Assembly (NCBI RefSeq): GCF_032854445.1
Contig: NC_088300.1
Span: 35,505,608-35,569,607, forward strand
DNA length: 64,000 bases
Direction: 5' to 3'
Source of the DNA: Liolophura sinensis
Lineage: Eukaryota; Mollusca; Polyplacophora; Chitonida; Chitonidae
In this document: one piece after another, positions 23,163 through 36,162 of the stretch
Position numbering within the stretch: the first letter of the stretch is position 1
Layout of the letters: each line of letters begins with the position of its first letter
Translations under genes and position numbers: made by a program
Notes under the pieces: model-generated
Databases searched by the model: none
What the model saw: the letters and a program-made list of their open reading frames with translations, nothing else
Told to the model about the DNA's origin: nothing

Positions 23163-23570
23163 GTGCGAGCTTGTGTGAACAGCAGAACTACACTATGATG
23201 ATGGTGAAGGAAAGCTTGCGAAACCTGAGCCGTGTAGACAACGTTACGCTGTCACAGCTGATGATTTTTGCTGAGGATAATCGAGTTCAACGTTACATCT
23301 ACCAGATGTACAAGGTGAATGTGTCTCAGCTCCTGGGCAGTCTGGGTGAACTACAAAGCCTAAGTGTGGGTGCTTTACTGAACATGTCAAGCCAGTATCT
23401 AGCCTTGCCTTACCCCAACTGTACATATGACAGCCAGGAGTTTGAGCCCGTGCAGTGTTCTAGATTTATGAATGGAAGCATCCAGCTGTGTTACTGTGCC
23501 GATGTTGAGACTGGAGAGATGGTAGGCCAGGTGACCTATTATCCGTGGAAACCCGTCTGCCATCGTCAAG
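23163..23570 (+). CDS. u3 exon 5: thyroglobulin type-1 domain
   Basis: 408 bases; SRVDN, KVNVS, YDSQEF, CHRQG. Same as the u6 domain in every variant position. Confidence 0.88.
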
Positions 23571-23928
23571 GTCAGTTGTGCCAGTTCATTTAGATTGAGA
23601 CCAGTCTAAGATTTATGTACAAGATGTAAAAATGTTGATTAATTGTGTTATGAAGCTGATAATGTTTTAGAAAACCGTTAAAGCTAAACCATGTCAAATA
23701 AGCTAAAAAAATGACCTGACTAGCCAAAATTTACATTTTTAGAGGCAGGTAAATATAAGAAACTAAAAACTTAAATATTTTCAGTTTGATATTATTCTGC
23801 CGTCTAAGCAAACCGAATGGTAAATGCAACTATATCACACTGGGTTGAATGGCGTGACATAAATGAATGGCTGTCAGAGCAGGTTTGAAGCTGATTCACT
23901 GACTTTTCATTTCTTTTCTGTGGGGCAG

Positions 23929-24227
23929 ATGTCGGCACTGCTTGCTCCAGAACACTTAACCTTTGTGGGTCTGGTGGAACGTGCCAGCCTGTGGGCAATG
24001 AGAACTACAGGTGTATGTGTATGAGTGGCTACTATGGCGACCGTTGCCAATTCTACAACGGGACGGCGGGGACAGTCTGCACAAGGACGCCAACAATCTG
24101 TGAAAATGGCGGATCCTGTATGCCTGAAGGCACCAATGGCTACAGATGCATGTGTTTCTTTGGATTCTATGGTCGAAATTGCGAGTATCACAATGGAACT
24201 GTACCCCCTCCTACTGGAGTCTGTCAG
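23929..24227 (+). CDS. u4 exon 1: double EGF plus first C6 cysteine
   Basis: 299 bases; LCGSGG, GDRC, GTAG, ENGG, donor GTAAAT. u2-like, unlike the u5 version. Confidence 0.88.
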
Positions 24228-24664
24228 GTAAATCCTGTTAAAGTAAAACAAACTTTACATCTTTTCACTTTTTGAAATTCAGCTGTACAAAATAAGATGT
24301 GGCACAAGCAAGAATTAGGTATCATTCTAATAATGAAAACTATGGTGCATTGCGTTCACTAAATTGCTTTCTGTATTTGGCCTAAAATTTTGTCTGTGTA
24401 TAAGTTACACATTTTGCATGTCTCTGATGGGTTTTTTTTGTTGTTTTTTTTTTGGAAGATAAAATGATCTACTGGTATGTTTAAATTCTAGAAGTAACTA
24501 TTTATTGTTTTTTTTTTACCTCTAAAATTGCAATTTTTCTCAGGCAAATTTGTAGAGCACATATGCAGTAGGTTACATGTTTCCTAAAATACATGCAGTT
24601 AGCATGCATAGTTTATCTTGGTTTATAGGCTTATGTATGTTGGATGTTGTTGTTTCACCTACAG

Positions 24665-24761
24665 AATTTTTTCTGCCCCCTTGAGATGTACTGTGTAGCA
24701 CAGGAGGAGTGTAAGGTGGGAGAGGGCAATAAGACATGCAGAACAACTCCTGTATGTAAAG
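24665..24761 (+). CDS. u4 exon 2: C6 cysteine module
   Basis: 97 bases, phase 0 to 1, unchanged. Confidence 0.75.
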
Positions 24762-24822
24762 GTATGGCATACATACAAGTACATATAATAGACACTTTTC
24801 AAATACAGCTCTTACTAACCAG

Positions 24823-25038
24823 TTGCCAGTGAGATAAGCACAACTTCTGCTGACAGTTTGCCAGCAAGACACGATGCCTTGCCAGTGAGACACAAATACA
24901 GCGTCTGTTGGCCGTTTCCAGTGATACATAAATATAGGATCTACTGACCCTTTGTCATTGAGACACAAAAATACAGCTTCTGCTGAGCCGTTGTCAGTGA
25001 GACACCAATAGAAATTGTGTTTGCCGTTGTCAGTAATA
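24823..25038 (+). repeat. 37-base minisatellite, shortest form (u4)
   Basis: About six copies; the array goes straight from CTGAGCCGTTGTCAGTGAG to the AATAAAGG end. Confidence 0.85.
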
Positions 25039-25262
25039 AAGGAGTTTAGTCTAGTTATTACTCCCCTTGTTACAAATTTAATGAAGAGGTGCTGTTTTGA
25101 AAACACCTCTTTCTCCTTACCTCTTTCGTATATCTGTTTTCTAATAAAGGCCAATGTGTTGTAAAGCAATTAGTTTTTTCCCTACAAGGATGTATAGAGT
25201 TTGTATGTTAGATGATAATTTGTTTTGCTTGTTCTGATGTACTGGACATTGCATACTTTCAG

Positions 25263-25382
25263 CCAGAGACATGTGCAGCACTAACCCCTGTATGTTTGGT
25301 GGTTCCTGCACCCAGGACAGTGTGCAGGGTTACAGGTGTTGGTGTCAGCAGGGATTTACAGGGAGAAATTGTGGCATCCCGG
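25263..25382 (+). CDS. u4 exon 3: EGF-like domain
   Basis: 120 bases, phase 1-1. Confidence 0.85.
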
Positions 25383-26212
25383 GTAAGATTGCCAGTTGTC
25401 ATTTGCTGTAATTCACTTTTGTATATATTGAAAGAGCCAGAAAAAAGGAAAACTATAACATTTTTAATTATGCAGTGACTAAAATGTTTTATAGGTACAC
25501 ATAAGGTTTGATATTTGTACAACATGGATAAGACACTTTTCGCTTGACACTCAGTACTGAGAGGTTTATATACAGTAGCTAAGATTCAGGACTGGTTGGC
25601 CCAGTGTCAGTATAATGTGACTGGGAGGGTTGGCATGTCGGGTGTTTTCTGGGCAGCACTGGCGACATTGAACATTTTTTAAGCACGACTTAAAACCCCA
25701 AGCATACACTGTATATACATACATTAGACACCTTTTATGGAAATTTCAGAATCATCCATCAAGTAGTAGCAATTTTTGACATGCATGTGTGAAATAGGAT
25801 GTTAGACTGAGCGGGCATATAGCTTCTGGGATTTGATGTTCCTGCATATGGTTGCTGTTAATCAAGTGAAAAATACATCTCTTTCAATAATACTTTTTCA
25901 GATATACTGGAATTTTCACAAAATTGTCTAATGTCCTTCAAGTGATAGGAAGTGTGACACAAAACCGTTGCGTTTAAAAATCTGGAATGATTTCAAATTT
26001 TTTCTGAACAGTTTGTTATATGTGTGTACCTTTGTTTTTGTTAGTTTTTTTTTCTTCGTTTTTTCATTAATTGGAAAGGAAGTCAATGTGGAATACAAAA
26101 TGGCAACTAATCTACAAACATGTACTGCTGTTGATTTTAAGCTGTGGCTTTTGTTGCCTGGTAAGAATTTTGCTTAGATTTGTTTGTTGGTAATACCTAT
26201 AATTGTTTTCAG

Positions 26213-26383
26213 CCTCACACCGAGGAGTTTGTGGGAAAGTGGACATAGTGAAACTGCTTCACAAGTTAGTGGCATCTCCATCATCACTAGGAGCAGACTG
26301 TGTGGTGGACTCTGACTGTGGGAATGACCAGAAATGTTGTCTCTCAGACTCGGGGGTCAGGTGTGTCTGGCCAGAAGCTACAG
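26213..26383 (+). CDS. u4 exon 4: six-cysteine WAP-like domain
   Basis: 171 bases; ASHRG, GNDQ. Confidence 0.82.
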
Positions 26384-26949
26384 GTGAGGAAGACTTACTG
26401 TAATAAGAGTGTGAAAACCCATTGACTTATAATGAAGTAGTATACGTTTATTATCCACGTATGTATATGTCTATTTTTTGAGTAAATGTCTTCTACTTTC
26501 GTTTACCATCATTTTTTTCCTGTCAGCATGAAAATCCTGTGGGTAACGTTGTTTTCATTCGTAACAAATCAAGGATAAGTATAGTTTTGGAGATTTGGGT
26601 ACTTGTTGAACCAGTTTGTTGGTTCAGTCTTTAAAATTTTGAAAAATATTTTAAAGTAAGCCTTTTTGCTCAGTACCACTAAAGTTGACATTATGGTTCA
26701 TTATATTTGAGATTTCTACTAGCCTTTATTGGGTATAAAACATTTGCATATCAAAGGAAAATAGTGTGATTTTGGTATTAATTTGGTTATTGGTTAAATT
26801 TATTACAGATGCTGTCTAGTTCTTTACCTCAGAACGTGGATTTCTGTGTGCTAATTTGTAACTGCAAATTTTTTGATGCTCTTTGACATCTTTTACATAT
26901 GTGATCATCAGCACTAACCAAGGTAGGTCTCTTTTGTTGTTGTTGTTAG

Positions 26950-27357
26950 GTGCGAGCTTGTGTGAACAGCAGAACTACACTATGATGATGGTGAAGGAAA
27001 GCTTGCGAAACCTGAGCCATGTAGACAACGTTACGCTGTCACAGCTGATGATTTTTGCTGAGGATGATAGAGTTCAACGTTACATCTACCAGATGTACAA
27101 GGTGGATGTGTCTCAGCTCCTGGGCAGTCTGGGTGAACTACAAAGCCTGAGTGTGGGTGCTTTACTGAACATGTCAAGCCAGTATCTAGCCTTGCCTTAC
27201 CCCAACTGTACGTATGACACCCGGAAGTTTGAGCCGGTGCAGTGTTCTAGGTTTATGAATGGAAGCATCCAGCTGTGTTACTGTGCCGATGTTGAGACTG
27301 GAGAGATGGTAGGCCAGGTGACCTATTATCCGTGGAAACCCGTCTGCCATCGTCAAG
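26950..27357 (+). CDS. u4 exon 5: thyroglobulin type-1 domain
   Basis: 408 bases; SHVDN, EDDRV, KVDVS, YDTRKF, CHRQG. The most distinct unit version, shared only with u5. Confidence 0.88.
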
Positions 27358-27715
27358 GTCAGTTGTGCCAGTTCATTTAGATTGAGACCAGTCTAAGATT
27401 TATGTACAAGATGTAAAAATGTTGATTAATTGTGTTATGAAGCTGATAATGTTTTAGAAAACAGTTAAAGCTAAACCAAGGCAAATAAGCTAAAAAAATG
27501 ACCTGCCTAGCCAAAATTTACATTTTGAGAGGCAGGTAAATATAAGAAACTAAAAACTTAAATATTTTCAGTTGGATATTATTCTGCCGTCTAAGCAAAC
27601 CGAATGGTAAATGCATCTATATCACACTGGGTTGAATGGCGTGACATAAATGAATGGCTGTCAGGGCAGGTTTGAAGCTGATTCACTGACTTTTCATTTC
27701 TTTTCTGTGGGGCAG

Positions 27716-28014
27716 ATGTCGGCACGGCTTGCTCCAGAACACTTAACCTTTGTGGGTCTGGTGGAACGTGCCAGCCTGTGGGCAATGAGAACTACAGGTG
27801 TATGTGTATGAGTGGCTACTATGGCGACCATTGCCAATTCTACAACGGGACGGCGGGGACGGTCTGCACAAGGACGCCAACAATCTGTGAAAATAGCGGA
27901 TCCTGTATGCCTGAAGGCACCAATGGCTACAGATGCATGTGTTTCTTTGGATTCTATGGTCGAAATTGCGAGTATCACAATGGAACTGTACCCCCTCCTA
28001 CTGGAGTCTGTCAG
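27716..28014 (+). CDS. u5 exon 1: double EGF plus first C6 cysteine
   Basis: 299 bases; LCGSGG, GDHC, GTAG and ENSGSC, where the others have ENGGSC. The Gly-to-Ser change sits next to C3 of the second EGF, in a position usually Gly. Confidence 0.88.
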
Positions 28015-28452
28015 GTAATCCTGTTAAAGGAAAACAAACTTTAAATCTTTTCACTTTTTGAAATTCAGCTGTACAAAATAAGATGTGGCACAAGCAAGAA
28101 TTAGGTATCATTCTAATAATGAAAATTATGGTGCATTGCGTTTCACTAAATTTCCTTCTGTATTTGTCCTAAAATTTTGTCTGTGTATAAGTTACACATT
28201 TTGCATGTCTCTGATGGGTTTTTTTTTGTTGTTTTTTTTTTTGGAAGATAAAATGATCTATTGGTATGTTTAAATTCTAGAAGTAATTATTTATTGTTTT
28301 TTTTTACCTCTAAAATTGCAATTTTTCTCAGGCAAATTTATAGAGCATATATTCAGTAGGTTACGTGTTTCCTAAAATACATGCAGTTAGCATGCATAGT
28401 TTATCTTGGTTTATAGGCTTATGTATGTTGGATGTTGTTGTTTCACCTACAG

Positions 28453-28549
28453 AATTTTTTCTGCCCCCTTGAGATGTACTGTGTAGCACAGGAGGAGTGT
28501 AAGGTGGGAGAGGGCAATAAGACATGCAGAACAACTCCTGTATGTAAAG
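28453..28549 (+). CDS. u5 exon 2: C6 cysteine module
   Basis: 97 bases, phase 0 to 1, unchanged. Confidence 0.75.
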
Positions 28550-28610
28550 GTATGGCATACATACAAGTACATATAATAGACACTTTTCAAATACAGCTCT
28601 TACTAACCAG

Positions 28611-28826
28611 TTGCCAGTGAGATAAGCACAACTTCTGCTGACAGTTTGCCAGCAAGACACGATGCCTTGCCAGTGAGACACAAATACAGCGTCTGTTGGC
28701 CGTTTCCAGTGATACATAAATATAGGATCTACTGACCCTTTGTCATTGAGACACAAAAATACAGCTTCTGCTGAGCCGTTGTCAGTGAGACACCAATAGA
28801 AATTGTGTTTGCCGTTGTCAGTAATA
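28611..28826 (+). repeat. 37-base minisatellite, shortest form (u5)
   Basis: Same as the u4 array. Confidence 0.85.
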
Positions 28827-29050
28827 AAGGAGTTTAGTCTAGTTATTACTCCCCTTGTTACAAATTTAATGAAGAGGTGCTGTTTTGAAAACACCTCTTT
28901 CTCCTTACCTCTTTCGTATATCTGTTTTCTAATAAAGGCCAATGTGTTGTAAAGCAATTAGTTTTTTCCCTACAAGGATGTATAGAGTTTGTATGTTAGA
29001 TGATAATTTGTTTTGCTTGTTCTGATGTACTGGACATTGCATACTTTCAG

Positions 29051-29170
29051 CCAGAGACATGTGCAGCACTAACCCCTGTATGTTTGGTGGTTCCTGCACC
29101 CAGGACAGTGTGCAGGGTTACAGGTGTTGGTGTCAGCAGGGATTTACAGGGAGAAATTGTGGCATCCCGG
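29051..29170 (+). CDS. u5 exon 3: EGF-like domain
   Basis: 120 bases, phase 1-1. Confidence 0.85.
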
Positions 29171-30000
29171 GTAAGATTGCCAGTTGTCATTTGCTGTAAT
29201 TCACTTTTGTATATATTGAAAGAGCCAGAAAAAAGGAAAACTATAACATTTTTAATTATGCAGTGACTAAAATGTTTTATAGGTACACATAAGGTTTGAT
29301 ATTTGTACAACATGGATAAGACACTTTTCGCTTGACACTCAGTACTGAGAGGTTTATATACAGTAGCTAAGATTCAGGACTGGTTGGCCCAGTGTCAGTA
29401 TAATGTGACTGGGAGGGTTGGCATGTCGGGTGTTTTCTGGGCAGCACTGGCGACATTGAACATTTTTTAAGCACGACTTAAAACCCCAAGCATACACTGT
29501 ATATACATACATTAGACACCTTTTATGGAAATTTCAGAATCATCCATCAAGTAGTAGCAATTTTTGACATGCATGTGTGAAATAGGATGTTAGACTGAGC
29601 GGGCATATAGCTTCTGGGATTTGATGTTCCTGCATATGGTTGCTGTTAATCAAGTGAAAAATACATCTCTTTCAATAATACTTTTTCAGATATACTGGAA
29701 TTTTCACAAAATTGTCTAATGTCCTTCAAGTGATAGGAAGTGTGACACAAAACCGTTGCGTTTAAAAATCTGGAATGATTTCAAATTTTTTCTGAACAGT
29801 TTGTTATATGTGTGTACCTTTGTTTTTGTTAGTTTTTTTTTCTTCGTTTTTTCATTAATTGGAAAGGAAGTCAATGTGGAATACAAAATGGCAACTAATC
29901 TACAAACATGTACTGCTGTTGATTTTAAGCTGTGGCTTTTGTTGCCTGGTAAGAATTTTGCTTAGATTTGTTTGTTGGTAATACCTATAATTGTTTTCAG

Positions 30001-30171
30001 CCTCACACCGAGGAGTTTGTGGGAAAGTGGACATAGTGAAACTGCTTCACAAGTTAGTGGCATCTCCATCATCACTAGGAGCAGACTGTGTGGTGGACTC
30101 TGACTGTGGGAATGACCAGAAATGTTGTCTCTCAGACTCGGGGGTCAGGTGTGTCTGGCCAGAAGCTACAG
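30001..30171 (+). CDS. u5 exon 4: six-cysteine WAP-like domain
   Basis: 171 bases; ASHRG, GNDQ. Confidence 0.82.
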
Positions 30172-30737
30172 GTGAGGAAGACTTACTGTAATAAGAGTGT
30201 GAAAACCCATTGACTTATAATGAAGTAGTATACGTTTATTATCCACGTATGTATATGTCTATTTTTTGAGTAAATGTCTTCTACTTTCGTTTACCATCAT
30301 TTTTTTCCTGTCAGCATGAAAATCCTGTGGGTAACGTTGTTTTCATTCGTAACAAATCAAGGATAAGTATAGTTTTGGAGATTTGGGTACTTGTTGAACC
30401 AGTTTGTTGGTTCAGTCTTTAAAATTTTGAAAAATATTTTAAAGTAAGCCTTTTTGCTCAGTACCACTAAAGTTGACATTATGGTTCATTATATTTGAGA
30501 TTTCTACTAGCCTTTATTGGGTATAAAACATTTGCATATCAAAGGAAAATAGTGTGATTTTGGTATTAATTTGGTTATTGGTTAAATTTATTACAGATGC
30601 TGTCTAGTTCTTTACCTCAGAACGTGGATTTCTGTGTGCTAATTTGTAACTGCAAATTTTTTGATGCTCTTTGACATCTTTTACATATGTGATCATCAGC
30701 ACTAACCAAGGTAGGTCTCTTTTGTTGTTGTTGTTAG

Positions 30738-31145
30738 GTGCGAGCTTGTGTGAACAGCAGAACTACACTATGATGATGGTGAAGGAAAGCTTGCGAAACC
30801 TGAGCCATGTAGACAACGTTACGCTGTCACAGCTGATGATTTTTGCTGAGGATGATAGAGTTCAACGTTACATCTACCAGATGTACAAGGTGGATGTGTC
30901 TCAGCTCCTGGGCAGTCTGGGTGAACTACAAAGCCTGAGTGTGGGTGCTTTACTGAACATGTCAAGCCAGTATCTAGCCTTGCCTTACCCCAACTGTACG
31001 TATGACACCCGGAAGTTTGAGCCGGTGCAGTGTTCTAGGTTTATGAATGGAAGCATCCAGCTGTGTTACTGTGCCGATGTTGAGACTGGAGAGATGGTAG
31101 GCCAGGTGACCTATTATCCGTGGAAACCCGTCTGCCATCGTCAAG
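30738..31145 (+). CDS. u5 exon 5: thyroglobulin type-1 domain
   Basis: 408 bases; same variants as u4, including EDDRV and YDTRKF. Confidence 0.88.
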
Positions 31146-31503
31146 GTCAGTTGTGCCAGTTCATTTAGATTGAGACCAGTCTAAGATTTATGTACAAGAT
31201 GTAAAAATGTTGATTAATTGTGTTATGAAGCTGATAATGTTTTAGAAAACAGTTAAAGCTAAACCAAGGCAAATAAGCTAAAAAAATGACCTGCCTAGCC
31301 AAAATTTACATTTTGAGAGGCAGGTAAATATAAGAAACTAAAAACTTAAATATTTTCAGTTGGATATTATTCTGCCGTCTAAGCAAACCGAATGGTAAAT
31401 GCATCTATATCACACTGGGTTGAATGGCGTGACATAAATGAATGGCTGTCAGGGCAGGTTTGAAGCTGATTCACTGACTTTTCATTTCTTTTCTGTGGGG
31501 CAG

Positions 31504-31802
31504 ATGTCGGCACGGCTTGCTCCAGAACACTTAACCTTTGTGGGTCTGGTGGAACGTGCCAGCCTGTGGGCAATGAGAACTACAGGTGTATGTGTATGAG
31601 TGGCTACTATGGCGACCATTGCCAATTCTACAACGGGACGGCGGGGACGGTCTGCACAAGGACGCCAACAATCTGTGAAAATAGCGGATCCTGTATGCCT
31701 GAAGGCACCAATGGCTACAGATGCATGTGTTTCTTTGGATTCTATGGTCGAAATTGCGAGTATCACAATGGAACTGTACCCCCTCCTACTGGAGTCTGTC
31801 AG
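31504..31802 (+). CDS. u6 exon 1: double EGF plus first C6 cysteine
   Basis: 299 bases; ENSGSC variant shared only with u5. Confidence 0.88.
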
Positions 31803-32240
31803 GTAATCCTGTTAAAGGAAAACAAACTTTAAATCTTTTCACTTTTTGAAATTCAGCTGTACAAAATAAGATGTGGCACAAGCAAGAATTAGGTATCATT
31901 CTAATAATGAAAATTATGGTGCATTGCGTTTCACTAAATTTCCTTCTGTATTTGTCCTAAAATTTTGTCTGTGTATAAGTTACACATTTTGCATGTCTCT
32001 GATGGGTTTTTTTTTGTTGTTTTTTTTTTTGGAAGATAAAATGATCTATTGGTATGTTTAAATTCTAGAAGTAATTATTTATTGTTTTTTTTTACCTCTA
32101 AAATTGCAATTTTTCTCAGGCAAATTTATAGAGCATATATTCAGTAGGTTACGTGTTTCCTAAAATACATGCAGTTAGCATGCATAGTTTATCTTGGTTT
32201 ATAGGCTTATGTATGTTGGATGTTGTTGTTTCACCTACAG

Positions 32241-32337
32241 AATTTTTTCTGCCCCCTTGAGATGTACTGTGTAGCACAGGAGGAGTGTAAGGTGGGAGAG
32301 GGCAATAAGACATGCAGAACAACTCCTGTATGTAAAG
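32241..32337 (+). CDS. u6 exon 2: C6 cysteine module
   Basis: 97 bases, unchanged; it lies within the interval where the unit switches from u5-like to u3-like. Confidence 0.75.
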
Positions 32338-32397
32338 GTATGGCATACATACAAGTACATATAATAGACAATTTTCAAATACAGCTCTTACTAACCA

Positions 32398-33262
32398 GTT
32401 GCCAGTGAGATAAGCACAGCTTCTGCTGACAGTTTGCCAGCAAGACACGATGCCTTGCCAGTGAGACACAAATACAGCGTCTGTTGGCCTTTTCCAGTGA
32501 CACATAAATATAGGATCTACTGACCCTTTGTCATTGAGACAGAAAAATACAGCTTCTGCTGAGCCTTTGTGAATGAGACAACAATACAGATTGTATTTGC
32601 TCTTTGTGAATGAGACACCAATACAGATTGTGTATGCCCTTGGTCAATGAAACATCAATACAGATTGTGTTTGCCCTTTGTCAGTGAGACACCAATACAG
32701 ATTGTGTTTGCCCTTTGTCAATGAGACACCAATACAGATTGTGTAGGCCCTTGGTCAATGAGACACCAATACAGATTGTGTTTGCCCTTTGCCAATGATA
32801 CACCAATACAGATTGTGTTTGCCCTTTGTCAGTGAGACACCAATAGAGATTGTGTTTGCCTTTTGTCAGTGAGACAGAAAAATACAGCTTGTGCTGGGCC
32901 TTTACCAATGAGACACCAATACAGATTGTGTAGGCCCTTGGTCAATGATACACCAATACAGATTGTGTAGGCCCTTGGTCAATGATACACCAATACAGAT
33001 TGTGTTTGCCCTTTGTCAGTGAGACACCAATAGAGATTGTGTTTGCCTTTTGTCAGTGAGACAGAAAAATACAGCTTCTGCTGGGCCTTTACCAATGAGA
33101 CACCAATACAGATTTCGTTTGCCTTTTGTCAATGAGACACCAATACAGATTGTGTTTGCCTTTTTGTCAATGATACACCAATACAGATTGTGTTTGCCTT
33201 TTGTCAAGGAAACAGCAATACTTATAGGAGAGGCACTTGGCCAGTGAGACACAAGTACAGCT
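32398..33262 (+). repeat. 37-base minisatellite, long form (u6)
   Basis: About 23 copies, matching the u1 and u3 arrays. Confidence 0.9.
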
Positions 33263-33731
33263 TATAACATGGTGTCATATTACATGAAGTGTGAACCGTG
33301 GATTGATGCTGCTATTTCAATTAAATCAATCTGAGAAAATCAAACAAGTTAACCTATGTACTACATGTATATGTGTTTTTCAGAATTTGAAGTTGAATGG
33401 TGTTACATGTAACATATAGGGCACTACAGAAATTTGGCAGAGCAAATTATTGGACCTTAATATCTCCTTAAGCTGCTAAATACAACATCTTATGTTTGTT
33501 TTTCTATGGACTTTGTTGTCAGTAATAAAGGAGTTACTATTACTGTTGCTTTAAAACACCTCTTTCTCATTTCCGCTTTCGTATATCTGTTCCCTAATAA
33601 AGGCCAATCCATTTAGTTTTTTTCCAGCAATGGATGCTCATGCCATTACAAAGACATGATGTATAGAGTTTGTATGTTAGATGATAATTTGTTTTGCTTG
33701 TTCTGATGTACTGGACATTGCATACTTTCAG

Positions 33732-33851
33732 CCAGAGACATGTGCAGCACTAACCCCTGTATGTTTGGTGGTTCCTGCACCCAGGACAGTGTGCAGGGTT
33801 ACAGGTGTTGGTGTCAGCAGGGATTTACAGGGAGAAATTGTGGCATCCCGG
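33732..33851 (+). CDS. u6 exon 3: EGF-like domain
   Basis: 120 bases, phase 1-1. Confidence 0.85.
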
Positions 33852-34659
33852 GTAAGATTGCCAGTTGTCATTTGGTGTAATTCACTTCTGTATATATCGA
33901 AAGAGCCAGAAAAAAGGAAAACTATAACATTTTTAATTATGCAGTGACTAAAATGTTTTATAGGTACACATAAGGTTTGATATTTGTACACCATGGATAA
34001 GACACTTTTCGCTTGACACTCAGTACTGAGAGGTTTATATACAGTAGCTAAGATTCAGAACTGGTTGGCCCAGTGTCAGTATAATGTGACTGGGAGGGTT
34101 GGCATGTCGGGTGTTTTCTGGGCAGCACTGGCGACATTGAACATTTTTTAAGCAGGACTTAAAACCCCAAGCATACACTGTATATACATACATTAGACAC
34201 CTTTTATGGAAATTTCAGAATCATCCATCAAGTAGTAGCAATTTTTGACATGCATGAGCAGGCATCTAGCTTCTGGGATTTGATGTTCCTGCATATGGTT
34301 GCTGTTAATCAAGTGAAAAATACAGCTCTTTTAATAATACTTTTTCAGATATACTGGAATTCTCACAAAATTGTCTAATGTCCTTCAAGTGATAGGAAGT
34401 GTGACATAAAACCGTTGCGTTTAAAAATCTGGAATGATTTCAAATTTTTTTCTGAACAGCTTGTTATAAGTGTGTGCCTTTGTTTTTGTTTGTTTTTTTT
34501 TTTCGTTTTTTCATTAATTGGAAAGGAAGTCAATGTGGAATACAAAATGGCAACTAATCTACATACATGTACTACTGTTGATTTTAAGCTGTGGCTTTTG
34601 TTGCCTGGTAAGAATTTTGCTTAGATATGTTGGTTGGTAATACCTATAATTGTTTTCAG

Positions 34660-34830
34660 CCTCACACCGAGGAGTTTGTGGGAAAGTGGACATAGTGAAA
34701 CTGCTTCACAAGTTAGTGGCATCTCCATCATCACTAGGAGCAGACTGTGTGGTGGACTCTGACTGTGGGAGTGACCAGAAATGTTGTCTCTCAGACTCGG
34801 GGGTCAGGTGTGTCTGGCCAGAAGCTACAG
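34660..34830 (+). CDS. u6 exon 4: six-cysteine WAP-like domain
   Basis: 171 bases; ASHRG, GSDQ. Confidence 0.82.
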
Positions 34831-35396
34831 GTGAGGAAGACTTATTGTAATAAGAGTGTGAAAACCCATTGACTTATAATGAAGTAGTATACGTTTATTA
34901 TACACGTATGTACACGTCTGTTTTTTGAGTGGATGTCTTCTGATTTCGTTTACCATCATTTTTTTCCTGTCAGTATGAAAATCCTGTGGGTAACGTTGTT
35001 TTCATTCGTAACAAATCAAGGATAAGTATAGTTTTGGAGACTTGGGTACTTGTTGAACCAGTTTGTTGGTTCAATCTTTAAAATTTTGAAAAATATTTTA
35101 AAGTAAGCCTTTTTGCTCAGTACCACTAAAGTTGACATTATGGATCATTATATTTGAGATTTCTGCAAGCCTTTATTGGGTATAAAACATTTGCATATCA
35201 AAGGAAAATATGGTGATTTTGGTATTAATTTGGTTATTGGTTAAATTTATTACAGATGCTGTCTAGTTCTTTACCCCAGAACGTGGATTTCTGTGTGCTA
35301 ATTTGTAACTGCGAATATTTTGATGCTCTTTGACATCTTTTACATATGTGATCATCAGCACTAACCAAGGTAGGTCTCTTTTGTTGTTGTTGTTAG

Positions 35397-35804
35397 GTGC
35401 GAGCTTGTGTGAACAGCAGAACTACACTATGATGATGGTGAAGGAAAGCTTGCGAAACCTGAGCCGTGTAGACAACGTTACGCTGTCACAGCTGATGATT
35501 TTTGCTGAGGATAATCGAGTTCAACGTTACATCTACCAGATGTACAAGGTGAATGTGTCTCAGCTCCTGGGCAGTCTGGGTGAACTACAAAGCCTAAGTG
35601 TGGGTGCTTTACTGAACATGTCAAGCCAGTATCTAGCCTTGCCTTACCCCAACTGTACATATGACAGCCAGGAGTTTGAGCCCGTGCAGTGTTCTAGATT
35701 TATGAATGGAAGCATCCAGCTGTGTTACTGTGCCGATGTTGAGACTGGAGAGATGGTAGGCCAGGTGACCTATTATCCGTGGAAACCCGTCTGCCATCGT
35801 CAAG
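35397..35804 (+). CDS. u6 exon 5: thyroglobulin type-1 domain
   Basis: 408 bases; SRVDN, KVNVS, YDSQEF, CHRQG, as in u3. Confidence 0.88.
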
Positions 35805-36162
35805 GTCAGTTGTGCCAGTTCATTTAGATTGAGACCAGTCTAAGATTTATGTACAAGATGTAAAAATGTTGATTAATTGTGTTATGAAGCTGATAATGTT
35901 TTAGAAAACAGTTAAAGCTAAACCATGGCAAATAAGCTAAAAAAATGACCTGACTAGCCAAAATTTACATTTTTAGAGGCAGGTAAATATAAGAAACTAA
36001 AAACTTAAATATTTTCAGTTTGATATTATTCTGCCGTCTAAGCAAACCGAATGGTTAATGCAACTATATCACACTGGGTTGAATGGCGTGACATAAATGA
36101 ATGGCTGTCAGAGCAGGTTTGAAGCTGATTCACTGACTTTTCATTTCTTTTCTGTGGGGCAG

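Larger units (their letters stand above)
19251..23928 (+). repeat. Tandem coding unit u3
   Basis: Near-copy of u1 including the long minisatellite. It differs mainly by single bases: WAP starts ASHRG, Tg1 has YDSQEF, and the Tg1 acceptor region has AACCAAGGTAGG instead of AACCAACTTAGG. Confidence 0.85.
23929..27715 (+). repeat. Tandem coding unit u4
   Basis: Short-minisatellite unit of about 3.79 kb. From about 24.58 kb on it appears identical to u5 at an offset of 3,788 bases. Confidence 0.85.
27716..31503 (+). repeat. Tandem coding unit u5
   Basis: 3,788-base unit. Its left end pairs with u6, the rest with u4; both matches look perfect by eye. Confidence 0.85.
31504..36162 (+). repeat. 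Tandem coding unit u6 (u5/u3 hybrid)
   Basis: Left part up to about 32.17 kb matches u5 exactly; from about 32.37 kb on it matches u3, including the long minisatellite. It also lacks about 22 bases after GACATGCATG near 34256 that the other units have. Confidence 0.85.

Noticed and set aside
24573-25169. 198-residue open frame on the minus strand (also at 28361-28957)
   Set aside because: It runs antisense through the C6 exon and the minisatellite; it is shortened or broken in other units and has no domain. The repeat's lack of stops in that frame explains its length.
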